A stretch of 64,000 bases of DNA. Source: Leuctra nigra. Its lineage: Eukaryota; Arthropoda; Insecta; Plecoptera; Leuctridae. Every line of letters starts with the position of its first letter. The stretch's first letter is position 1. The position numbers were made by a program, and so were the translations under genes. The stretch lies in assembly GCA_934045905.1 (NCBI GenBank), contig OW203771.1, forward strand, positions 5,270,001 through 5,334,000, read 5' to 3'. The notes below the pieces were generated by a model. That model saw only the letters and a program-made list of their open reading frames with translations. It did no database searches and was not told the origin of the DNA. Below, in pieces: positions 11,590 to 20,900 of this stretch.

Positions 11590-11885
11590 TTTTCAAGAAA
11601 TTAGAGAAATTTATATTATGGTATGTGAGATTCACAACTTCTAATGAAGTTATTTTCACACCTATTTGGTTAATGGTTGATTTCCCCTTAAAAATGAGAA
11701 GCATCAATTGTATGATCTAGATTCAGGAGCTCAGATTTGAATTTTATTTCTGTACAACAGTCGCAATGAAAAATTATACTTTTCAGTACGTTTTAGTATT
11801 ATTTTCGTTCAGTAGTTGGTATGAACTAGAAATCCCATTGGCTCCACTGCTCAGGAAGAAATCACAACAGCTGTTCGCCTTTGCT
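11590..11885. repeat. Duplicated upstream segment (copy 2)
   Basis: Partner of 6560-6860. It ends about 100 bases before the LRMDA start codon, so it should overlap the promoter of that gene. Confidence 0.6.
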
Positions 11886-11984
11886 GTTCGCTCATCAGCT
11901 GTCACTGTCACACACTGTCAAAGGTCATGACAATAATATTATTATACTCATTTCCAAGTAGATACTTACTTGTTTGTTAATATT

Positions 11985-14900
11985 ATGTCCAAAAGTTCGC
12001 AGCAAAATGACGATCCATTTATTGAAAGTGGTTTGAACACAAGTGCTTTAGCATTCAATGATAACAGGGTAGGTACCTAGCATAGACATTGTAGACACTG
12101 TCTGTGTTTAGGACTTTACAGACATTGTTGTTTGCATTTCATTGGCTTCCTCCCAATATTTTGACGAAGTACCTACGAGTCGAATAGGTAGTAAATGTTT
12201 ACAATTCTCGGTAACAAATATGTTGTATAACTTTCTTGGTTCCTGTGTGTTTTACTGTTTGCAAACGCAACCACCTGTTGATGGTAGTATGTGTTTTAAG
12301 GTCAAGTTACTATTTAGTTCCATAGTTCATTCCAATCATGTTTGCTGCTTTGTCATGATGAAGCCTTCAAATACTCACCTCTACCTACTACTACGAGGTT
12401 TGACAAATTACTATAGGTACATCAATCTTTGCTACAAGAGAATCGGAATGAATCTACGGAACCTCACGCCATTTGCTTCTCGACGAAGGGAAACAACGGA
12501 ACATCTCAGGCTGTGGCAAAACAACGTAACTTACCACTTAAAAGGTTGCGGTAAAATGTGTAGATTAACTTTCTCACTACCTGTTGGCAAAGAACCTAGC
12601 CTACCTTCTTACTTTCTAAAAGTGACAGTGTAAAAATATGTTTCGTCATTGTCAAATGATTCTTTGTTTTGGATTCGTTGGTCTGTCGTCGATTTGACAA
12701 AGCAAGCCACCTTGTTCTTACATCAAATTCTCCGCATGTCCAGCTGAATCGTCTTACATTTCAGCAGATTGCAGAGAAACCTGACACAATACATCAATAT
12801 TCTACTGATTTAGTCGTAAATTAAATGTGTCACAAACACTAAGTAAGGTAAAGTCTTTATAAAGCCAGAATATGTCATAAAATTGTGGCCTTCAACTTCG
12901 ATGAAAGCATTCAGTGCTGCGACTCCCAAAGAGCGGAAGTCAATGGTTTTATTAGCATTACTCTTGTTTCAGCTCAGCTACGTGGGTCAAGAATGCCGAC
13001 GGATTCCCACCGAACTGCACTCGCTCTACGGCTCGCGAACACGATGCTTGGATCTCAGTTCAAACGCCATCGCCTCTCTGCAAGGTCTCAACTTGTTCCA
13101 TCATCTCGAGGAGTTGGTTTTGGACAACAACTGTTTGACCGACAAGATTCAGCTTCCGCTTCTGCCGCTGTTACACACATTGTCGCTGAACAAGAATAAT
13201 GTGAGTCTTTTTGTAAGGCATTTCTGTTAGCCTGCCTGTGAGACATCATACCTTCTGATGGAATACTTCAGAAGAACTAATTTACTTTGGTCAGTTCTTC
13301 AAAGTGTTTATTTTGAGTTTTGCCTTCTGGGGCCCTATTCTAGAACTTTTAAATTCCCAATTCCACTACCTAGAATTTTTGTATTTTGTATTTGTTTCAA
13401 CATCTTACAGTTTGTGGCAATACACAGGTGGTAAGGAACTCTAATGACTAAATAATAATAATAATAATAATACTAAGCACTATACTGTAAATAATTTTTT
13501 AAAGAGGCTATAGTTAAATAAGATCTAAATGTCTTCACACCCCCAAAAATCCATTCTTCATTTTCTTCCCCCTCATTACAGTCCCGTATTGTTCTATGTA
13601 TTCATAAAAGAGTATCTTCCACAATCCTTTTTTGAATTTGATTCAAAGTACCTATGCCTTCTTAGTCCTGATCCTCCCCCGAGACAGTGCCGGCTTCAGT
13701 TTATCATTCAACTCCTTCCAGCCATGTTCACCTTGTTGTTTTGATTCCATACTATGTTAATCCTTATGGCCGTGACCGAATTCCATCAGAAAGGAATTGA
13801 GAAATCGTTCTAGAATAGACCTCCTGAGTCAATATTGTTAAGAATAAAATAGCACTTGCTGACAATTCCAGCTCTCTCAACTTAATAACGGCACATGGGA
13901 ATACACTAACCGTTTGTACATTTTCACATTTTCAAAACGTTAGATTGTTACCTATTACCTATTTGTTTTGTGGTCGTACCAGACGTTGTATTGTAGCTAC
14001 TAGAGTACTTTAATAGTTTGGGATTTACCTTCATACAATTCAGTTTCGAACAAATAAAAAGAATTGTGATCATCATCTACCTACTAGAAGCGCTATGGCT
14101 ATACTGCAATCTGACATAATCTTTAAAAGTATTGAGCCACATTTCGAAAATTTTCGTCAGCAGTACCCACTAGGTAGGAATTAAGTGATTCACGAGTTCT
14201 CCGCCCCCACACCTTTTCAAGAGCAGGCGCTGCGGATCGTACATATTAATTTTTTTTAGATTAGGGGAGGAGACTGAGAAAAACTTCAATATAATTAAAT
14301 TGGAACCTGCTTATAGATGCTGGCAGCGAAATGCTATTAGGTAATGAGACTGGCAACAGAACCTACCTGAAAAAAGTAACACTCTCTACCTAATTAAAAA
14401 GTTAAATGGGGTTTAATTTCAACCCCATATTTAGTAACCTATTATTTATAATCATAAATGAACAACTGAAAATTTAAATTATGGTAATTATTTACCTACA
14501 AGAAATTAGACGTAGGTACGCATTTTTAACGAAAAAGTTTTGACAATCAATTTTGTTTATCAATATCCCAATATCGAATTTAAAGCTCATTTTAATTAGA
14601 ACTTATCTGACGCTCGCTGGATATAGTAGCTATATTTCAGCTACGTTCCAACAAAAATTAATCATACTCCAAAAAGGATTATTGCAAGATATAAGAATTT
14701 CCCTACACAATTGGCAGGAGTGAAAGAATCACATGTTTCGTGGTATAATAACCTTGCAATCAGTGGCGTGCTGACCTATGTAAATTTGGTGCAAATGCGC
14801 CAGTATTTTTGGGGGTGGGTGGGTGGGTGGGTACTGGACCTGGGTGGTGGTGCTGAAGGTGATTTGTAGGATCACAGTCAGACTATCATGAAATCGCTTG

Positions 14901-17900
14901 ACAGGTTCAAGCCTATATAGTGACTGGGAGGGGTGGGTGGGTCCATTTAGACCGAAATGCGCGGACTGTTTTGGACGTTCTGCACGCCACTGATATCAAT
15001 ACAAAATTTCCCATTCCATTATCAAATTTTCTCCATTTTGATTAATGACAGGTCAGTACAGGTAATTTGGTTAGGCTGGTAAGGTCTACGTACCCCTACA
15101 TATTAAGGTGACAACTTACCTTCAATATCCAATTAGCTCACCAATTAATATTCCAAGTCTTGGATGTAGTTGCTGGAATGCTAGTAAAACGCCTCTTTAC
15201 TAATGCACACGAATGATATTTCATCAAAATTAAATAGGTCCTATAGTTATTGATAGGTATATTGAATAACAATTTCGACCACATTCTCACTCTCTGTTGT
15301 CACGTACTATTAAATTAGAGCGATATAACCCGCAGCTAACGCATGACAAGACTGTTCGCTTCAATGACGCAATGCAAGACTGGCTCGCTCCAGCGTAGCG
15401 TGAGAAGAACAATGACTCATATTATTCAAAATCAAAACCGTTTGAGTCGAGACCTGACGTCAGACATAACCAGACGGATTCAGACCACACGAACATGTTC
15501 AAGGTCAGAAGGAAAAATGACCGGCGCGTACACCAGAATATATCAGACGGTACCAGACACTGTTTATCCAGACCAATCCAGACGATGCCAGAAGGAAACC
15601 AGACTGGCGCATTCACCAGAATATATCAGACGTTACCAGACACTGTATCCAGACAATCCAGAGAAATCCAGAGAAATTCCAATGCTATTTACAGATAGAG
15701 TAGTCTTGCACCAGAATTATATGTAAACCTGGCGTCAAAATTATATTCTAGGTATTAAATCTATATTAATTAATATTGTCAATTATAAAAATCCAATCAA
15801 TATTTTGAAAACTATGTAATGCGTATTTCTGTTGAGACTAATTATATAAAAATAATGATACCACTGTTATTCTGATTTGTTAGGCGAATTTGAAATATTA
15901 AAACGTCGTTTCTCAACGATGAAGTTTTGCAGATATGGTATAGTCTTGAACTGGGGGGGACGATATTTTGATATTTTCTGGCTCTGGTGTATTCTGGTAA
16001 CTGGTCTGGTATCGTCTGGTTTAGTCTGGTAAGTTCTGAGATATTCTGGTGAATTAACCTGGTCTGGAGTAATTCTGGAATTGTCTGGAATTGTCTGGTG
16101 TCTGATTTCTTCTGGCATATTCTGATATTTTCTGGAATGGTAACTGGTCTGGTATCGTCTGGTTTAGTCTGGATAATTTTCTGGTAAGTTCTGAGATATT
16201 CTGGACCTGATCTGGTGTAATTCTGGAATTGTCTGGTGTCTGATTCCTTCCGGTATATTCTGATATTTTCTGGATATTATGTATTCTAGTAACTGGTCTG
16301 GTATCGTCTGGTTTAGTCTGGTTAATTGTCTGGTAAGTTCTGAGATATTCTGGTGAAGACCTGATGTGGAGTAGTTTTGGAATTGTCTGGTTAAGTCTGG
16401 TGTCTGATTTATTCTGGCATATTCTGATATTTTCTGGATATGGTGTATTCTGGTATCGCTGGTTTTGTCTGGATAATTGTCTGGCAAGTTCTGAGATATT
16501 CTGGTGATTGCTGATCTTGTGTTATTCTGGAATTGTCTGGTTTAGTCTGGTTAGAAGTATGTCTGATTTCTTCTGGTATATTCTGATATTTTCTGGGTCT
16601 GGTGTATTCTGGAAGCTGGTCTGGTATCGTCTGGTTTTGTCTGGTAAGTTCTGAGATATTCTGGTGAATGAACTATGGTCTGGGTCATTCTGGAATTGTC
16701 TGGTTTATTCTGGTTTGATCTATGTCTGATTTCGCCTGGTATAGTCTGATATTTTCTGGGTCTGGTGTATTCTGGTAGTGGTCTGGTATCGTCTGGCTTT
16801 GTCTGGATAACTGTCTGGAGGGTTCTGAGATTTTCTGGTGAATAAATTGATTTGTTGTCATTCTGGAATTGTCTGGTTTAGTCTGGTTAGATCTATGTCT
16901 GATTTCTTCTGGTATATTCTGATATTTTCTGGGTCTGGTGTATTCTGGAAGCTGGTCTGGTATCGTCTGGTTATGTCTGGTAAGTTCTGAGATATTCTGG
17001 TGAATGAACTATGGTCTGGGTCATTCTGGAATTGTCTGGTTTATTCTGGTTTGATCTATGTCTGTTTTCGCCTGGTAAAGTCTGATATTTTCTGGGTCTG
17101 GTGTATTCTGTTAGCTGGTCTGGTATCGTCTGGCTTTGTCTGGATAACTGTCTGGAGGGTTCTGAGATTTTCTGGTGAATAAATTGATTTGTTGTCATTC
17201 TGGAATTGTCTGGTTTAGTCTGGTTAGATCTATGTCTGATTTCTTCTGGTATATTCTGGTGAAAGTAATTGTCTGACTCTTTCTGGTTTTGTCTTGTGAA
17301 GTCTGGCAAGATTTGTTTCTGGTTTGTCTGATATTTTCTGGTTATTTACATTGTCTTGATTTGTCTGGATCTATCTTGATTTGTCTGGATTCATTTTGTC
17401 TGGTATTGTCTGATATATTCTTATGTAAAGGTTTTCCTGACCTTTCTGGAAAACTCTGGGTCCGTCTGACTTCTTTTGTCTGGAATAGTCTGGCTATGCC
17501 TGATTAATTCTGGTTGTCTGGAATAATCTGGAAAACTCTGAGTTAGTCTGACTACTTTGTCTGGTTTATTCTGGTTATGCCTGAATAATTCTGGTGTCTC
17601 GGGCTTCTCTGGTAAACTCTGGTAAAATCTGGAAGAGTCTGGTGAAAGTGTGTCTGGATTCTGAGATTGTCTGAAATTCACTGGGAATGTCTGGTAAATA
17701 CTCCAGACATTATCAGAAATTGCATGTTTTTTTCAAGCAGGGTACGCTTGTTTCTCTTGTGTCTTGGTACCTACTCTTGTTTGTGCCATTAGTTTGTAGA
17801 GTGAGCTTGATTAATGCAGAACTGCTCGATTTTAAACATATTTTCAGTGCTAAGATTATTAAAAGAAAAAAAAATTAAGAATCGTGCGAGTCGCGTTATC

Positions 17901-20900
17901 TTTTCAAGGCATTTTAATTATTGTGATATGTGTGTTGTTATCAATCAATACTTAATAAACTACATAAGTTATTTAATTGAAACAGATAATTATAAGAATA
18001 TAATGTGGTAGTCTTCTTTATTCTAAAACAGCCAGCAACTAACAATGTAACCACTCTAGTCACACTAGAGACTATGTTCACTTCCTGTTGGCACTGCCTT
18101 CTAGATCATCAGTTCTAGCCAACATCACATCCCCCTTTTTGGGTACTAACAAACATGAATACAACTTATGAAATTTCAAACTAATAGTACAAATGTTAGA
18201 ATTAGACAATGCTAATAATCATTGAATCTTTGTGGTCTTTGAATGACTCTGCCCCGCCTAGAACGATATGCTCCGGGTGGTGTTGCTGGTTCATCCTGTG
18301 GTTCATCCTGTGGCTCGTCGACCTTGGAGATAACACCTGCTTTCTCCATCTTCTCAAGTTCCTCTTTTACCTTTGGCAAGAGTGGTATTGCTACTCGACG
18401 TGGAACGGCGATGGCGAATGGTTCTGCTCCAGCTTGGAGCCGTATCTTGTACTCGCCTTTCAATTCACCCAATCCCGTGAACAGAGATGGGTATTCTTTC
18501 TTGACGTCTCCTTGGCTCAGTGGATCAATCTGCTTTACCGCGTGGATCTGCTGAACTAGGTTTAAACTTCTGATTGCTGGTCGGCCCAGTAGTGCACTGC
18601 TTAGGTTGCTGACCACAAAGATGTCTTGAACAGACTTGTTTTGTTTTACTTGAAATGTTGCTTTAAACTGACCTTTGACATCTAAGGTTGCTCGTCCTGG
18701 TCCCAGAAGTGTCTTCGTCGTTGGACTAAGCTTATGCTTGGAAAACCTGGATTTGTATTCCTCTTCCGAGAGTACAGTTACATCGGCACCTGTGTCAATT
18801 TTGAATTGTGTTCGCTTACCATTTACTAGTAGTGTCACGAACCATGGGTCGTCGGTGGTGTCCCCGTCTATCGTACCTAGATATACTTCGGGTTGCTGGC
18901 CTCCGGTTCGCACTTCGTGTACCGTTGACTGCTTCTTCTTACTGCGGCAGTGTTTCTCGAAGTGGCCCATGATGTTACAGCTTCTGCACTTCACCTCCCT
19001 CGCTGGACAATCTCGTATCGGGTGAGATGGTGTGCGTCCACATCTGGTACAGCGGTCTGCAGATTTATTTGATTTTGATTTAGATTCAGATTTATTTATT
19101 TTGGTCTGCAGATTTATTCTGACCACTGTAGCTGCTCGACGGCTTGAAATGTTCCTGTTGCTGGTGAGAACGGGCACCTGAATGCTGAAACTTAGGTTTA
19201 TTTGATTTAACCATATCAACATTCGCATCATTGCTTTCTAACCCCCTCAGGATCTTCTGCTGACCTCGAATGTCTTCATGTACTCGGACCTTATCGATGG
19301 CCTTCTTCAAAGTTAGCTCTGCATCCATTTGCAAAGTTTCGGATAACTTGGTGTCTCTAAGACCTACCACTAACCTATCTCTGATAAGTTCTTCCTGTAG
19401 TGCTCCATACGCACAATGTTTTACTAATGTATACAATGATGTTATAAACTCAGCCGCTGATTCCCCCTCTTCTTGCTTCCTCTGATGGAATTTGGCTCTT
19501 TCAAATATCACATTTCTCCTTTTGACAAAGTGAGAATTAAACTTTTCTACAACCAATTCATAATCATCTTCTTCTAGGGCAGTGAGCTCCATAGAAAGTA
19601 AGATATCCTCCGCTTCATCTCCCATACAGTAAATGAGATGATGGACCTGTCTTGACTTACTTGCTTTGTCCAGACAACTTGAAATACGGAAACGCTCGTA
19701 TCTCCGAATCCACCTGGTCCATGTTTGTGGATCGGTGAAGTCGAATTTTGGAGGTGGTTGTAATTGAGTAGTAGAATCGGCTTGAGGTAATGGCTGTTGT
19801 TGAACATGAACATTGGCCTCATCTCCGAGCACCATTTTTCTTGCTTTTCTTACACCGAAAATAACGTAATACTGCGTAAATTTACTGGTTTTCTTACTCA
19901 CGCGCTGCCACCATGTGTTGTTATCAATCAATACTTAATAAACTACATAAGTTATTTAATTGAAACAGATAATTATAAGAATATAATGTGGTAGTCTTCT
20001 TTATTCTAAAACAGCCAGCAACTAACAATGTAACCACTCTAGTCACACTAGAGACTATGTTCACTTCCTGTTGGCACTGCCTTCTAGATCATCAGTTCTA
20101 GCCAACATCACAATATGTTAGCAAATAGAAACCAAACCAAGACACAGTTAATTCCAAAGGTCAGATGTAGGAGGCCAGAATGATTCTTTAGGTAAGCTCA
20201 ACACTAGTAATTCTGTCTCAATCCAATCATTTTGTAATGTTGACTTTGAGTCATTGTGTAAGAATACTCCGAGATACATAACTGTGTTTGTTGACATCAG
20301 TCAAATAACAGTTGATAGAGCCTAGTCACATAGTGTGCAACTCAACATCGAATGGTCTACCGGCCTTCTACCTCTGAGAGGAGCGTCTCTATCGGCTACT
20401 CAACTCATCACATGTTGCTTGCAGCTGAGAAACCTGGAACTGCTTCTCGGCCAAGTGTCCCGATGTCTTCCCGCTCTCAAGTACCTCAGCCTGCTCGGCA
20501 ATCCGCTCTGTCCTGATCAGCTGTCCGATGCCGAGTCAGACGACAGAGATTACGTTGCTTACAGGTCCGATATCGCTCATTCATTCCGTTACAATTAGTA
20601 AGTCAGGGAGGACTCTTGATTGAGTCCAAAAAGAGCTTTATCCAGGGAAGCGTGGGCGAATAGATTGCTCGATATGTCGTTTATGTCAATCCCCCATGAT
20701 GATTGGAGGATGTAGTGATACAAATTAATAATTTCAAACTATATTATTATTATTATTATTTATTTATAAACACATATATAACACATATACACAGGATACA
20801 TATTGTTATACATGCGTTTACTGGCAGTGGGAATAGAGCAATAACTACTAAATAAATTCTACTAGGTACCTACTAATATTTGAATTGTAAATTCAGTTTG

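Larger units (their letters stand above)
17931..20112 (-). mobile_element. Internally deleted Ty3/gypsy-like LTR retrotransposon
   Basis: A 2182-bp element in minus orientation inside LRMDA intron 2. Both LTRs are 199 bp, start TGTG and end CACA, and look identical by eye. The direct repeat ATATG flanks it (17926-17930 and 20113-20117). Inside are gag, zinc-knuckle and protease coding regions, but polymerase stops soon after the start of the reverse transcriptase region and jumps to what looks like the tail of the polyprotein. Reverse transcriptase core, RNase H and integrase are absent, so it must have moved using enzymes supplied in trans. Confidence 0.92.

Noticed and set aside
15867..17681. 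Several minus-strand open frames rich in Gln, Pro, Asp and Arg
   Set aside because: They arise because the CCAGA motif has few stop codons. They are broken into many pieces with no common start, fold or splice logic.
20598..20603. Stronger donor GTAAGT as the end of LRMDA exon 3
   Set aside because: Joining it to exon 4 creates a stop codon at the junction, while the weaker donor at 20565 gives the family's conserved YR-MYVL sequence.
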